Origin: Pollutimonas bauzanensis
GTDB taxonomy: Bacteria; Pseudomonadota; Gammaproteobacteria; Burkholderiales; Burkholderiaceae_B
Length of the DNA stretch: 64,000 nucleotides
Assembly (NCBI RefSeq): GCF_900129885.1
Contig: NZ_FQXE01000006.1
Span: 212,179-276,178, forward strand
Direction of reading: 5' to 3'
Both the position numbers and the translations under genes were made by a program. The notes below the pieces were generated by a model. The model was given only the letters and a program-made list of their open reading frames with translations. It was not told where the DNA came from and made no database searches. This document shows positions 17,063 through 27,154 of the stretch, piece after piece. How positions within the stretch are numbered: position 1 is the first letter of the stretch; each line of letters starts with the position of its first letter.

Positions 17063-18183
17063 AGCGTCACCTTGTCTATCTCTTCGCCGCGGTCGCTTGC
17101 CTTGCCGTTGCCTTCGCTGCGCTGCTCATTACCACGCGCAGCGCCGCCCCATCCACGCCGTCCGCCGCCGCGCCACCGGCGCTGACGGTCAAGCGCATCT
17201 TTGCCGCCATACAACAATGGCCCCGGACGCTGAACGCCGTCGGCACCATTGCTGCCTGGCAGGAAGTCGTGATCGGCGCCGAGATCGGCGGACAGCGCCT
17301 GTCGCGGCTGCTGGCCGATATCGGCGACCGGGTGGAGCAGGGGCAACTCCTGGCGCAACTCAGCCCAGGCACGCTCGAAGCCGATCTGAACGCCAGCCGT
17401 GCCGCGCTTCAGGAGGCCGGGGTCAACGCCGCAGAGACGGGCCGCGCAGCCGATCGCGCCCGGGCGCTGCGGGGCACCGAGGTCTTGTCGGCCCAGGCCA
17501 TCGACCAGGCCCTGGCGGCCGGCGATGCCGCGCAAGCCCGTCTGGCCGCAGCCCGCGCGCGCGTGCAGGCCGACACGCTGCGACTGGCCTACACCCAAGT
17601 GCGCGCGCCGGACGACGGTGTGATCAGCGTCCGGCCCGCGGTTGAGGGCGCGCTCATTCAAGAGGGCGCGGAAATCATGCGCCTGCAACGCCAGGGCCGG
17701 CTTGAATGGCGCGCCGAATTGCCGGGTCCGGAGCTGGCGCTCGCGGCACCCGGCCAGGCCGTGCTCATCAAGCTGGGCGGCACGCAGGCCATCGAAGGCC
17801 GCGTGCGCAAGATCTCGCCGCAGGTCGATCCGCAAAGCCGCAGCGGCATCGTGTACGTGGACCTCCAGCCCGACGCTGCGGCGCGAGCCGGCTTGTTCGC
17901 CCGTGGCGAGCTTCTGCTGGCCCTGCGCACGGTGCTGACGCTGCCTGAAACCGCGGTCCTGCTGCGCGACGGTTTCAGCTATGTCTTCCGCATCGAGGGC
18001 GACAAGGTACGGCAGCAGAAGGTGACGCTGGGCGCGAGGCGCGGCGACCGGGTGGAGATCCGCGAAGGGCTGGCCGCCGACACGGCGGTCGCCGAGTCCG
18101 GGGTCGGCTTCCTGGCGGACGGCGTGACGGTGCGCGTCGCCGCCGCAAGTCCGAATACGCCCGCCCAGACCGCCACACGCTGA
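17059..18183 (+). CDS. RND efflux periplasmic adaptor (membrane fusion protein)
   Basis: 374 residues. One N-terminal membrane segment (LVYLFAAVACLAVAFAALLI) is followed by a lipoyl half-motif around GTIAAWQEVVIGAEIGGQRLSRLLADIGDRVEQGQLLAQL (about 62-101). A helical hairpin rich in Ala/Arg follows (105-175), then the second lipoyl half LRLAYTQVRAPDDGVIS, and beta-barrel and membrane-proximal domains to the end. It bridges the inner-membrane RND protein and the outer-membrane duct. The start overlaps the OMF stop (ATGA) and it ends 12 bp before the RND start. No truncation is seen. Confidence 0.92.
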   Translation: MKRHLVYLFAAVACLAVAFAALLITTRSAAPSTPSAAAPPALTVKRIFAAIQQWPRTLNAVGTIAAWQEVVIGAEIGGQRLSRLLADIGDRVEQGQLLAQLSPGTLEADLNASRAALQEAGVNAAETGRAADRARALRGTEVLSAQAIDQALAAGDAAQARLAAARARVQADTLRLAYTQVRAPDDGVISVRPAVEGALIQEGAEIMRLQRQGRLEWRAELPGPELALAAPGQAVLIKLGGTQAIEGRVRKISPQVDPQSRSGIVYVDLQPDAAARAGLFARGELLLALRTVLTLPETAVLLRDGFSYVFRIEGDKVRQQKVTLGARRGDRVEIREGLAADTAVAESGVGFLADGVTVRVAAASPNTPAQTATR

Positions 18184-18194
18184 AGGGGACGGCC

Positions 18195-21100
18195 GTGAAT
18201 TTCTCCGCCTGGTCGATCCGCAATCCCGTACCGGCCTTCCTGCTGTTCGTCATGCTCGCAGCGGCGGGGCTGTTCGCCTTCCGCGCCGCCAAGGTCCAGA
18301 ACTTCCCGGACGTTGACCTGCCCATGATCACCGTCATGGCCAGCCTGCCAGGCACCGCCCCGGCCCAGATGGAAACCGAGGTCGCGCGCAAGTTAGAGAA
18401 CGCGATGGCCACGATGAAGGGGCTCAGGCACCTGCACACGACGGTCCAGGACGGCACGGCCATAGTCTCCGCGGAGTTCCGCCTGGAGAAGCCGCCACAG
18501 GAGGCCTTGGACGATACCCGAGCCGCGGTGGCCCGGGTGCGGGCAGACCTGCCCGCGGCCTTGCGCGATCCCATCATCAGCAAGATCGAGTTCAAGAACG
18601 ATCCGATCCTGACCTATACGGTGGCCTCGCCGCGCATGGACGACGAAGCACTGTCGTGGTTCGTCGATGACCAGATCACCCGGCGCCTGCTCGCCGCGCC
18701 CGGCGTCGGCGCCGTCACCCGCGTAGGCGGCGTGAGCCGCGAAGTGCGCGTGGAACTGGACCCGGATAGGCTGCTGGCATTGCGCCTGAGCGCGGCCGAT
18801 GTCTCGCGCCGGCTCGTCCAGATGCAGCGCGAGGCCCCGGGCGGCCGTGCCAGGCTGGGCAGTGGCGAACAGACTGTGCGCATGGTCGTCGCCGTACCCT
18901 CGGCGGCCGCTCTGGCGGCCATTGAAATCCCATTGCCCGACGGGCATGTCGTGCGCCTGGATCAGGTGGCCACCGTGACCGATGCGCTGGCCGAGCGGCG
19001 CAGTGGCGCCTTCCTCAACGGCAAGCCGGTTGTCGGCTTCGAGATCCTGCGCACCACAGGCGCCGGTGACATCGACGTTGCCAACGGCGTGCGCCAGGCG
19101 CTTGCGGTAATAAAGACGGAACAGCCGGACATCGAGCTTACCGAGGCGTTCAACGCCGTCGATCAGGTCGCGGAGAACTTTGAGGGCAGTATGTCGCTGC
19201 TCATCGAAGGCGCCGTGCTCGCGGTGCTGGTGGTGTGGCTCTTCCTGCGCGACGTCCGCGCGACCTTCGTCAGCGCCGTGGCGCTGCCGCTGTCCATCAT
19301 CCCCACCTTTCTGTTCATGCAATGGATGGGGTTCACGCTGAACCTCATCACCTTGCTGTCGCTGTCGCTGGTGGTCGGCATCCTGGTGGATGACGCCATC
19401 GTCGAAATCGAGAACATCATGCGCCACCTGGCGCAGGGCAAGGAGCCGCTGGTGGCCGCCCGCGAGGCGGCCGACGAGATCGGACTGGCGGTGATCGCCA
19501 CCACTTTCACGCTGATCGCCGTCTTCCTGCCCACCGCCTTCATGAAAGGTCTGGCTGGCAAGTTCTTCGTGCAATTCGGCTGGACGGCATCGATCGCCGT
19601 GTTCTTCTCGCTCGTCGTGGCGCGCTTGCTCACGCCCATGATGGCGGCCTACCTGCTGAAGAAGCCGGCCCGGCCCCGCGCCGAGCCGTTCTGGATGCCG
19701 GCCTATCTGAAGGCTGCACGCTGGGCATTCACGCACAAGGGCGCGACACTGGCGATCATGGCGGCTTTCGGCATCGCCAGTTGCATGCCGCTGTTCACGG
19801 GCGCGATCAAGGGCGACTTCATGCCGCCGGAGGACCTGGGCCAGACCCGGATCAGCGTCGAGCTGCCGTCGGGCAGCACCTTTGAACAAACGCGCGCCAT
19901 CGCCGAGCAGGCAGGCGCCGCCGTGACAGCGCATCCGCATGTGACGATGGCCTACACTGCCATTGGCGGCGGCAGCGCTGGGGACAGTGCGGTGAGGCGT
20001 GGGGCCGAAGTACGCATGGCGGCCCTGACGCTGAACCTGACGCCACGCAAGAAGCGCCCGGGCCTGAGCCAGCAGCACATCGAGCGCGAGTTGCGCGCAC
20101 GTCTGCAGGACGTGGCCGGCGCCCGCGTCAAGGTGGCCGCGAATGAAGCCTACACACTGGTGCTCTCCGGCGAGGACAGTGAACTGCTGGCGCGGCACGC
20201 GGCCACGGTGGAGCAGGAACTGCGCAGCCTGGCAGGGATCGGCCAAGTGACCAGCGGCTCAAGTCTGCAGCGGCCCGAGTTGATCGTGCGCCCGGACACT
20301 GCCCGCGCGGCCGATCTGGGGGTGAGCACCGACGCCATTGCGGAAACGGTGCGCGTGGCCACCCTGGGCGACTACGAGCAGTTCCTGCCGAAGCTGAACC
20401 TGAGCCAGCGCCAGGTGCCTATCGTGCTGCGGCTGCCCGACGACGCGACGAGGGATCTGGAACTGCTGCGTCAGCTCACAGTGCCGGGTGCCCGCGGCCC
20501 CGTGCCGTTGCGTGATGTGGCAGAGGTGGAGATCGCCAGCGGTCCTGCACAGATCAACCGCCTCGACCGCCTGCGCAACGTGAACTTCGAGATCGAACTC
20601 AACGGGCAGGCCTTGGGCGATGTGCAGCAGCGCGCCGCCGCGCTGCCCAGCCTTTCCCATCTGCCACCTGGCTTGGTGAAGAACGACATCGGCGTAGCGG
20701 AAACGTCCAACGAACTCGGCCAGAGTTTCCTGCTGGCGATGGGCACGGGCGTGGCCTGCATCTATGTCGTGCTGGTGCTGCTGTTCCACGCCTGGGTGCA
20801 GCCGGTGACGATACTCGTCGCGCTGCTGCTGTCGATCCCGGGGGCGATCCTGGCGCTTTTCGCGACCGGCACCAACCTCAGCATGCCCGCCATGATCGGG
20901 ATGATCATGCTGATGGGCATCGCCACCAAGAACTCCATCCTGCTGGTGGAGTACGCCATCGTGGCGCAGCGCGATCACGGCATGTCCCGGCTCGATGCGC
21001 TGCTCGACGCCTGCCACAAGCGCGCGCGTCCCATCGTGATGACCACCCTGGCGATGGGCGCGGGAATGCTGCCCATCGCCCTGGGCTTCGGCGCCGACCC

Positions 21101-21257
21101 GAGCTTTCGCGCGCCGATGGCCATCGTCGTGATCGGCGGCCTCATCACCTCAACCTTCCTGAGCCTGCTGGTGATCCCTGTGCTCTATGAAGTCGTGGAT
21201 GACCTCGTTCAGCGTTTCACGCCGAGGCGTTGGGTGGCGAGAGGGGGAGGAGCTTGA
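18195..21257 (+). CDS. RND-family inner-membrane efflux transporter
   Basis: 1020 residues beginning with GTG 12 bp after the adaptor stop; GGGGACG lies upstream. The architecture is two repeats of six membrane helices with two large periplasmic loops. The proton-relay Asp pair is in VVGILVDDAIVEIENIMRHL (TM4) and the matching Lys in MGIATKNSILLVEYA (TM10). The N-terminus FSAWSIRNPVPAFLLFVMLAAAGLFAFR is typical of the hydrophobe/amphiphile exporter group. It exports drugs, dyes or aromatic compounds with the two preceding gene products; substrate is not readable. A two-component system follows 135 bp later. Confidence 0.93.
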   Translation: MNFSAWSIRNPVPAFLLFVMLAAAGLFAFRAAKVQNFPDVDLPMITVMASLPGTAPAQMETEVARKLENAMATMKGLRHLHTTVQDGTAIVSAEFRLEKPPQEALDDTRAAVARVRADLPAALRDPIISKIEFKNDPILTYTVASPRMDDEALSWFVDDQITRRLLAAPGVGAVTRVGGVSREVRVELDPDRLLALRLSAADVSRRLVQMQREAPGGRARLGSGEQTVRMVVAVPSAAALAAIEIPLPDGHVVRLDQVATVTDALAERRSGAFLNGKPVVGFEILRTTGAGDIDVANGVRQALAVIKTEQPDIELTEAFNAVDQVAENFEGSMSLLIEGAVLAVLVVWLFLRDVRATFVSAVALPLSIIPTFLFMQWMGFTLNLITLLSLSLVVGILVDDAIVEIENIMRHLAQGKEPLVAAREAADEIGLAVIATTFTLIAVFLPTAFMKGLAGKFFVQFGWTASIAVFFSLVVARLLTPMMAAYLLKKPARPRAEPFWMPAYLKAARWAFTHKGATLAIMAAFGIASCMPLFTGAIKGDFMPPEDLGQTRISVELPSGSTFEQTRAIAEQAGAAVTAHPHVTMAYTAIGGGSAGDSAVRRGAEVRMAALTLNLTPRKKRPGLSQQHIERELRARLQDVAGARVKVAANEAYTLVLSGEDSELLARHAATVEQELRSLAGIGQVTSGSSLQRPELIVRPDTARAADLGVSTDAIAETVRVATLGDYEQFLPKLNLSQRQVPIVLRLPDDATRDLELLRQLTVPGARGPVPLRDVAEVEIASGPAQINRLDRLRNVNFEIELNGQALGDVQQRAAALPSLSHLPPGLVKNDIGVAETSNELGQSFLLAMGTGVACIYVVLVLLFHAWVQPVTILVALLLSIPGAILALFATGTNLSMPAMIGMIMLMGIATKNSILLVEYAIVAQRDHGMSRLDALLDACHKRARPIVMTTLAMGAGMLPIALGFGADPSFRAPMAIVVIGGLITSTFLSLLVIPVLYEVVDDLVQRFTPRRWVARGGGA

Positions 21258-21392
21258 CCTGGAGTTGCGCCATCTCCGCTGTTGCGTCACGGTCGCCTCG
21301 GCCGTCCACCCTTAATAAAAAATTAAACTGGTTATCCCATTATTCTCATCATTTCGGAATAAAACCGATGTGTACGCATGGATTGATATGAC

Positions 21393-22055
21393 ATGAAGCT
21401 GCTTCTCGTAGAAGACGACCAGATGCTGGGCGAGACCATTTGCGATGGCGCGCGCCAGAGCGGATGGCACATCGACCGCGTCGGTGATGCGAATGCCGCG
21501 CGCAACGCGCTGGTGGATCACGCCTACGCGGCGGTTCTGCTCGACATCGGCCTTCCGGGAGACTCCGGACTGGCCGTCCTGCGCACCATGCGCACACGTT
21601 ATGACACCACGCCCGTGCTCATCCTGACCGCAAGGGGGCAGTTGAGCGAACGGATCGCCGGCCTGGATGCGGGCGCCGACGACTACCTGATCAAACCGTT
21701 CCAGTTCGATGAACTCTGGGCTCGTTTGCGCTCGGTCATCCGCCGCAGCCAGGGACGTGTCGTTCCGGTGTTCACCTATGGGGATGTGCAGATCGACCGC
21801 AGCCGCCGCGTGGTGACGAAGGCGGGCATCGAAGTCACCCTCAGCGCCCAGGAATACCGCACGTTGCTGGCACTTGTTGAGCGCCCTGGCCATGTGGTGA
21901 CGCGCGATCATTTGCATGACATTGTCTATGGCACGGCCAGTAATGTCGAGAGCAATACTATTGCCGTTTTCATCCACCAGTTGCGCCGCAAGCTGGGTGA
22001 TGACCTGATCCGGACCGTTCATGGGCTCGGCTACGTAGTAGGGCAGCCAACATGA
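21393..22055 (+). CDS. OmpR/PhoB-family response regulator
   Basis: 220 residues. The receiver domain has the acidic pair Asp8-Asp9, phospho-acceptor Asp51 (LLDIGLPGDSG), Thr79 and Lys101 (IKPF), all intact. The C-terminal winged helix spans about 125-217, with SAQEYRTLLALVERPGHVVTRDHL and the wing SNTIAVFIHQLRRKLG. Its sequence order is closest to the QseB/PmrA branch. The stop overlaps the kinase start (ATGA). The 135-bp leader contains CTTAAT/ATTAAA-type half sites near 21311-21327 that could serve autoregulation. It probably controls the pump and the MipA gene downstream. Confidence 0.92.
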   Translation: MKLLLVEDDQMLGETICDGARQSGWHIDRVGDANAARNALVDHAYAAVLLDIGLPGDSGLAVLRTMRTRYDTTPVLILTARGQLSERIAGLDAGADDYLIKPFQFDELWARLRSVIRRSQGRVVPVFTYGDVQIDRSRRVVTKAGIEVTLSAQEYRTLLALVERPGHVVTRDHLHDIVYGTASNVESNTIAVFIHQLRRKLGDDLIRTVHGLGYVVGQPT

Positions 22056-23443
22056 AGTCGCGATCCATCAACGCGCAGTTGATCCTGGCGATCATCGGGG
22101 TCACCGCGTTGTTCTGGATGATCGTGGTCGCAGTTGTTCTCACAAAAACCTCGATCAACCGCAGCAGCACTTGGGACGAACGACTTGAGGCCATCACCAC
22201 ACAATTGCTGGTCACCATCCCCGCCGACAGTCACTTCGACAAGCGCGAGGGACCAGGGTTGACGTTGCCGCAATCCCTGGATGCCCTGCGTGGGCCACTG
22301 GTCTTTCAGATATGGATAGATCGAAGCAGACTGCTCGCCAACACACCTGGGGGGCCGGAGACTCCACTCCGGCCCGATTTCGCCGATGGACCTGTGTCGA
22401 CCCACGTTGAAGGGAAGAAGTGGCGCGTCTACTCCGCGTCGGACAGTAGCGGAAGGGTGACGGTCCAGGTAGGCAACCTGCAAAGTGTCGTGGATGCCGA
22501 CTTCCGCCACAAAGCAGCGGACGAGGTGATCCAGACGACCATACTGCTCATGATCGTGGGCGTCATCATGTGGATCGTCACCCTCAGCGCGCTCAAGCCG
22601 GTGCGCGCCCTTGGCGCGGCCATGCATCGCAGGCCACGCTTCGATTTCACGCCTCTGCCGCTGGATGGCCTGCCCCGGGAGTTGCATCCATTGGTCGACT
22701 CCTTCAACCGCCTGCTCCAGCAACTCGACGAGGCCATTGAGGGCGAACGCCGCTTTATTGGCGATGCGGCTCATGAACTGCGCACACCGCTGTCGACATT
22801 GCAGGGGCAGGCTGAGATTGCCCTTCGCGAGACGAATCCGCAGGAGAAGGACGCAGCCCTAAGGAAGCTGCTCGTAGTGGCCCAGCGCGGCACCAGGCTG
22901 TCCGAGCAACTGCTCGACCTCGCACGCATCAACGCCGGCACCAAGCCCCCCAAACACACAGCAGCAGACTTGAGCAAGCTCGTGCAGCATGTCGCGCAGG
23001 AGTTCGAGATCTGCGCCAGCCAAAATCGGCGCTCGCTATTCCTGAATGTATCTTCCTGCATGATCCAGTGCGACATCGACGAGATCGGCATCCTGCTGCG
23101 CAACCTCTTGCATAACGCCATGCGCTACACCGCTGAAGGCGGCAACGTATTGGCGCGCTGCGGCTATGCGCCACCCGCGCAGGCCGGGGAAGCATCCAGC
23201 GTCTTCCTGGAAGTCGCCGACAATGGCCCAGGCGTTCCGGCCGCGGAGCGCGACACCATCTTCGAGCGCTTTCACCGTGTGGCGAGCAATCCCGTGCGTG
23301 GCAGCGGGATCGGCCTGTCATTGGTCGCGAGCATTGCCGAGTCGCACAACGCCACTATCCAGACGGGCGCCGGACTGGAAGACCGGGGTTTCATGGTGCG
23401 CGTGGTCTTTCCAGGAATAGCCTCTGTACGGCGTGCAGGCTGA
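22052..23443 (+). CDS. Membrane sensor histidine kinase
   Basis: 463 residues. Two membrane helices (about 9-31 and 162-182) bracket a periplasmic sensor of about 130 residues. The dimerisation/phosphoacceptor motif is GDAAHELRTPLSTLQGQAEIAL with His near residue 246. The ATPase has an N box (LLRNLLHNAMRYT), G1 (EVADNGPGVP), F box (FERFHR) and G2 (GSGIGLSLV). There is no clear HAMP domain beyond a short linker. It pairs with the overlapping response-regulator gene. The periplasmic ligand is unknown; antimicrobial stress is plausible because of the pump and MipA neighbours. Confidence 0.92.
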   Translation: MKSRSINAQLILAIIGVTALFWMIVVAVVLTKTSINRSSTWDERLEAITTQLLVTIPADSHFDKREGPGLTLPQSLDALRGPLVFQIWIDRSRLLANTPGGPETPLRPDFADGPVSTHVEGKKWRVYSASDSSGRVTVQVGNLQSVVDADFRHKAADEVIQTTILLMIVGVIMWIVTLSALKPVRALGAAMHRRPRFDFTPLPLDGLPRELHPLVDSFNRLLQQLDEAIEGERRFIGDAAHELRTPLSTLQGQAEIALRETNPQEKDAALRKLLVVAQRGTRLSEQLLDLARINAGTKPPKHTAADLSKLVQHVAQEFEICASQNRRSLFLNVSSCMIQCDIDEIGILLRNLLHNAMRYTAEGGNVLARCGYAPPAQAGEASSVFLEVADNGPGVPAAERDTIFERFHRVASNPVRGSGIGLSLVASIAESHNATIQTGAGLEDRGFMVRVVFPGIASVRRAG

Positions 23444-23588
23444 TCCGCCGTTTCTCAATGCGAGCAACCAAGGACCGCCCGTGCATTGCGCACTGGCGGC
23501 GCCGGAGCAATGGAAGCGCGAGCGCGCCTCCGCGCCTTCGGAGATCACTGTGGACACCAGCGATTTGATTTGTCGCCGAGGCGCGTTT

Positions 23589-23617
23589 CTTAAAGAATTC
23601 CTAAAAAGTCTAAAAAG
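23589..23617. promoter_or_regulatory. Possible response-regulator boxes upstream of mipA
   Basis: Within the 511-bp gap between the kinase and the mipA gene (23444-23954) an AT-rich patch holds CTTAAAG, then CTAAAAAG twice with a 9-bp period. Direct repeats of this kind are bound by OmpR-type regulators. The rest of the gap shows no gene. Confidence 0.3.
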
Positions 23618-23954
23618 CGGCTAATTCCGCCTGGGTAGTATCCGGCCTCATAGGTGTGTCGTGTCGACGTGCCACCAGATTCGGAAAGTTCGATGTTGGA
23701 TCGCCCACCAAACCCTCATACCACGCTTCATCTCATCAGCCCGCTGCCGCTCCCGGGTCGGCCATCGCCACTCCAGCCGCCCAAGACCGGTGGCGCCAAT
23801 TGAGCGCGCGGACCTTTTCGACGCCGTAGGCATCTGGCGGCCCAAGATGCCGGCGCCCTCCTTGAATCCCATCGATGGATGCTAGACCGCGCAGTTGGAT
23901 GCGCCCGTAACCACAATGTTTTCTCTCCTGATATTCCAAAGAAAGGACTTAACC

Positions 23955-24755
23955 ATGTCGCGATTCTCGAAACTCTCGAAGATACCCACCCCGTCGAAAG
24001 CGGGCCTGATTACTGCCATTGCTCTGTGCGCATCATGGGCTTCCGTCTCCGCCCAGACCCAAACTTCCGCAGAGCCCGACAAGTCGTCGTGGGGATTGGG
24101 TGTCGGCGTTGTCGCCATTAAAAAGCCATACCGCGACATCGATACCAAAACCTTGGGCTTGCCGGTGGTCAGCTACGAGAACAAGTGGATCAGTGCCTCC
24201 ATTCCGACGTTCGACGTCAAGCTCTATAGCGGCAATTCGCTGTCCTTCCGGCTGCGTGCGCGCTATGCCGGGGGGGATGGCTACGAAGCCGATGATTCGC
24301 CCGTCCTGGCCGGCATGGAGGAGCGCAAGGCCAGCCTCTGGGCCGGTGCCGCCGTGATCTGGAAGACGGATTTCGCCAATTTCACGGGCGAGGTCCTGGC
24401 TGACACCATGGGCAAGAGCAAGGGCAAGCGCGCCCGATTGCAGGTGGATCGCCGCTTTGCCGCCGGCAGGTTCGGTTTCACTCCGCGCCTTGCCGCCGAA
24501 TGGATCGATGACAAGTATGTCGACTACTACTACGGCGTTCGGCAATCCGAGGCGACCGCGACGCGCACATTCTACGAAGGTAAGTCCACCACCAATATCC
24601 TTGCCGGCGTGCGCGTCGATTACACGCCGGCAAAGCATCACACGCTGTATCTCGACCTCGCTGCCAGCCGCTTCGGCAGCACAGTCAAGGACAGCCCGCT
24701 GGTCGACAAGCCGAACCAGACCTCAATCGGGCTTAGCTACGTGTACCGCTACTAA
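23955..24755 (+). CDS. MipA/OmpV family outer-membrane protein
   Basis: 266 residues from the ATG at 23955 (AAAGGA 8 bp upstream). A Sec signal ends at ASVSAQ (about residue 33). The mature part is beta-strand rich with alternating aromatic residues (KASLWAGAAVIWKT, DYYYGVR, TLYLDLAASRFG) and closes with the C-terminal aromatic signature SIGLSYVYRY used by the Bam machinery. The MipA/OmpV family was named for a scaffold linking murein transglycosylase and synthase in E. coli; many members simply act as small porins. Its position after a pump and two-component system suggests shared envelope-stress control. Confidence 0.88.
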   Translation: MSRFSKLSKIPTPSKAGLITAIALCASWASVSAQTQTSAEPDKSSWGLGVGVVAIKKPYRDIDTKTLGLPVVSYENKWISASIPTFDVKLYSGNSLSFRLRARYAGGDGYEADDSPVLAGMEERKASLWAGAAVIWKTDFANFTGEVLADTMGKSKGKRARLQVDRRFAAGRFGFTPRLAAEWIDDKYVDYYYGVRQSEATATRTFYEGKSTTNILAGVRVDYTPAKHHTLYLDLAASRFGSTVKDSPLVDKPNQTSIGLSYVYRY

Positions 24756-25822
24756 GCCAGGCACTCCCTTCTGGCAATCACTTGTGCTTCCGGAAATCGT
24801 ACTGATCCTCACTGCATGCGCCAGCAACGCCGTCGAGCAGCAACCCGCTGCAGCGTCGAGCGGAGATGGCAATGCCGTCGCCATAACCGGCATCGACTCG
24901 CAGGGCGTCCGCACCGGCACATCAGTCCGAGCCTTGGTCGACTGCACCAATCCGCCCGAGACGCCGCAGGTTGAGCAGGACGCCGAGGATCTGTACGGGA
25001 CACCACCTGTGCGCGATCCCTGGGCGCGCTCGACCCGGCCACGTACTTCGGCATTCCTCGGCGTGATGCCGCTGCTCGGACCCCGCACGACTGCTTCCGA
25101 TGGAGCAGGTCCGCAAGGGTGCAATCGATGACTACGCCTTCGCGCGGGATGCCTGGGCACAGCGACGCAATCGCCAGATAGAACAGGATCTGCCGAGCAA
25201 TCGTGACTGACTGGCATTGTTCAGCCTGCATTGTAGGCATGGCGGATGCCGCGACGGTGATAGCAGTGGCCCTGAGCCATATGATAATCGGCGGCTTGCA
25301 CGCGGGCACGATATCCGATACCTTTAGCGCCAATCTAGCTCCAGAAAGTTTAAGTCTTATCTGCCCGCTCCACTCGTTCCAGATACTGGATAACAAGGCG
25401 GCGACACCGGTTGATGAGGCGCTTGGGGACCGAGGTGATCGCAATCTCATTGGGCTAGGGAACAGAACGCAAGACAATGTTTTCGAGGAGATCAAAGATG
25501 GCCTCTTTCAAAGATGGCCTCTTCGGCAGTTGCGACACTCACAGCCCCGGCGAACGGCGTGTTGCATTCCCAGGCGCATCTCTAAGCCAGGACGACGGTA
25601 GGGTGCATGAGCAGCACCCCAAGAGCCTTCGGCGACGTGTCGTAGCGCCTGCCATGCGGTCAGCTCACTGGGATATTCCAATATATTCAGATTAACTGAC
25701 CGACAGCAATACCTCCGTTCCTATAATAGCTTGGCAGATGAGTCATAATACCCACGGCCGCTGAAAGCCGAGGGGCTAATGAATACAATCCGGCTCTCGG
25801 ATGGGAGGTTTGCTTTCTCTTT
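24756..25822. pseudogene. Decayed region with lipoprotein-like scraps
   Basis: About 1.07 kb without an intact gene. Just after mipA, a frame with a lipobox-like LILTACASNAVEQQ is followed by about 60 plausible residues, then loses coherence. A different frame near 25100-25209 reads VRKGAIDDYAFARDAW to a stop. Together they look like one or two small envelope genes broken by frameshifts. Further right no frame is convincing. The last 120 bp must hold the LacI gene's promoter. No operator like those at 27.05 and 38.75 kb is present here. Confidence 0.35.
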
Positions 25823-26887
25823 ATGAATCCAATGTCTAAAAACCGTCGGTCGGCCGGGCGCAATGGGACCACAACCCTGGCCGATGTGGCCCGGGCGGCC
25901 GGGGTATCGATCAGCACGGCGGGGCGGGTCCTGCGCGACGAGGGCTGGCCGGTGGACCCCGCGCTCAAGGAGAGAGTGCGCCGCGCCGCCAAGGAACTGT
26001 CCTACGTGCGCAACGCCATGGCCCGCACCCTGCGGGCGGGCTCGCCCGCGATGGTGGGCCTGATCGTCGGCAACATGCTCGATCCCTATTACGGCGAAAT
26101 CGCGGAATCTGTCACCCGCTATGCCGAGTCGACCGGCCAGATACTGGTCGCAGTCTGCAATATGCAGCGCGACCCGAAACTGGAAATGGTCTATTGCCAG
26201 CGTTTGTGGGAACACCGTGTCGGCGGGCTCATCCTGGCCGGCGGCGGGTTTGATCAGTTCACCTACCATGCTGACTTGCGCCAGTTGCTGGACGGCATGG
26301 CGCGCAGCGGCGTGGTCGTCACCACGCTCAGCCCCAGGGATCTCGATTTCCCGAACTTCAATGTAGACAATGTCGAGGTGGGCCGCCTGGCCGCGGGCGA
26401 ATTGCTCAGGCATGGACATCGCCACATCGGCATTGTGGTCGGTCCCCTGCACAACCGGGTGTTGCGCCAGCGGGTCGAGGGGGCCGCTGCATGCTGCCGG
26501 GATGCCGGTGTCGCCTATTATCTGGCCGAGGCTTCGGAGTTCGGACCCCAGGGTATAGATCGCAGCGTCGCGCAGATGTACGAAAACGCTCCCGACATTA
26601 CGGGCATCATCGCCGCCTCCGGCGTCACATCCATCAGCATGGTGCATGCGGTGATGGCCACCGGGCGGACGGTGCCGGGCGATGTATCGGTCATCGGCGT
26701 GGGAGGCTCGGCCATCGACCGGTTCTCCACCCCGCCGCTTCATCGCATCGATCAGGCGCTTGCTACTTGTGGCAGGGCGGCTCTGGACCATATCGCGGCA
26801 TGCGTGGCGGGCACCCCGCCATCGAAGGATTTCCTGCTGCGGCCGTCTATCGTCCCGGGTCGGTCGATTGCTCCCTGGCGGGCCTAG
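25823..26887 (+). CDS. LacI-family transcriptional regulator
   Basis: 354 residues. The N-terminal helix-turn-helix and hinge are classic: TTLADVARAAGVSISTAGRVLRDEG (about 14-38) then LSYVRNAMARTLR. The periplasmic-binding-protein-like effector domain runs from about 70 to 345 (VGLIVGNMLDPYYGEIAESV; DVSVIGVGGSAIDRFSTPPL). It lies at the left edge of the 27-38.7 kb cluster. Both outer promoters of that cluster carry matching 16-bp palindromes with a central CG, the hallmark of LacI operators, so it is the obvious regulator. The gene's own upstream region lacks that palindrome. Inducer unknown, likely a sugar acid or other polar carboxylate. Confidence 0.92.
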   Translation: MNPMSKNRRSAGRNGTTTLADVARAAGVSISTAGRVLRDEGWPVDPALKERVRRAAKELSYVRNAMARTLRAGSPAMVGLIVGNMLDPYYGEIAESVTRYAESTGQILVAVCNMQRDPKLEMVYCQRLWEHRVGGLILAGGGFDQFTYHADLRQLLDGMARSGVVVTTLSPRDLDFPNFNVDNVEVGRLAAGELLRHGHRHIGIVVGPLHNRVLRQRVEGAAACCRDAGVAYYLAEASEFGPQGIDRSVAQMYENAPDITGIIAASGVTSISMVHAVMATGRTVPGDVSVIGVGGSAIDRFSTPPLHRIDQALATCGRAALDHIAACVAGTPPSKDFLLRPSIVPGRSIAPWRA

Positions 26888-27048
26888 CCTGGCTTTTTAA
26901 CACTCCGTGCATGCCCGGTTCTCCCTGTTTCTTCGTCTTCGAGGCGCCTGTGGCAGACCGGGCGGCGCCATGCCGGACAACAATTTAGGCGCTAGCTACA
27001 GAAGTGAACAAAACATGAATTTCTAACGCTGCGAGTGCGGTGAATAGC

Positions 27049-27099
27049 TTGACAAATAAGCAAAGACAACGTTATCTTAGGACAAGACAACGTTATTTT
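27049..27099 (+). promoter_or_regulatory. Promoter with two LacI-type operators (left)
   Basis: TTGACA at 27049-27054 and a TATCTT -10 at 27073-27078. Operator 1 (AAGACAACGTTATCTT, 27063-27078) covers the -10; operator 2 (AAGACAACGTTATTTT, 27084-27099) follows, centres exactly 21 bp apart. The same arrangement is found at 38752-38802 facing the other way. Confidence 0.8.
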
Positions 27100-27154
27100 C
27101 GTTTTTTGAAGACACGGGCCGCTACTGGTCGAAACCGTGCACAAGGAGAGACAA

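Noticed and set aside
18393-20246. A 617-codon open frame on the minus strand
   Set aside because: Antisense to the RND transporter gene, His/Arg/Gln-rich and without motifs; the RND reading is certain.
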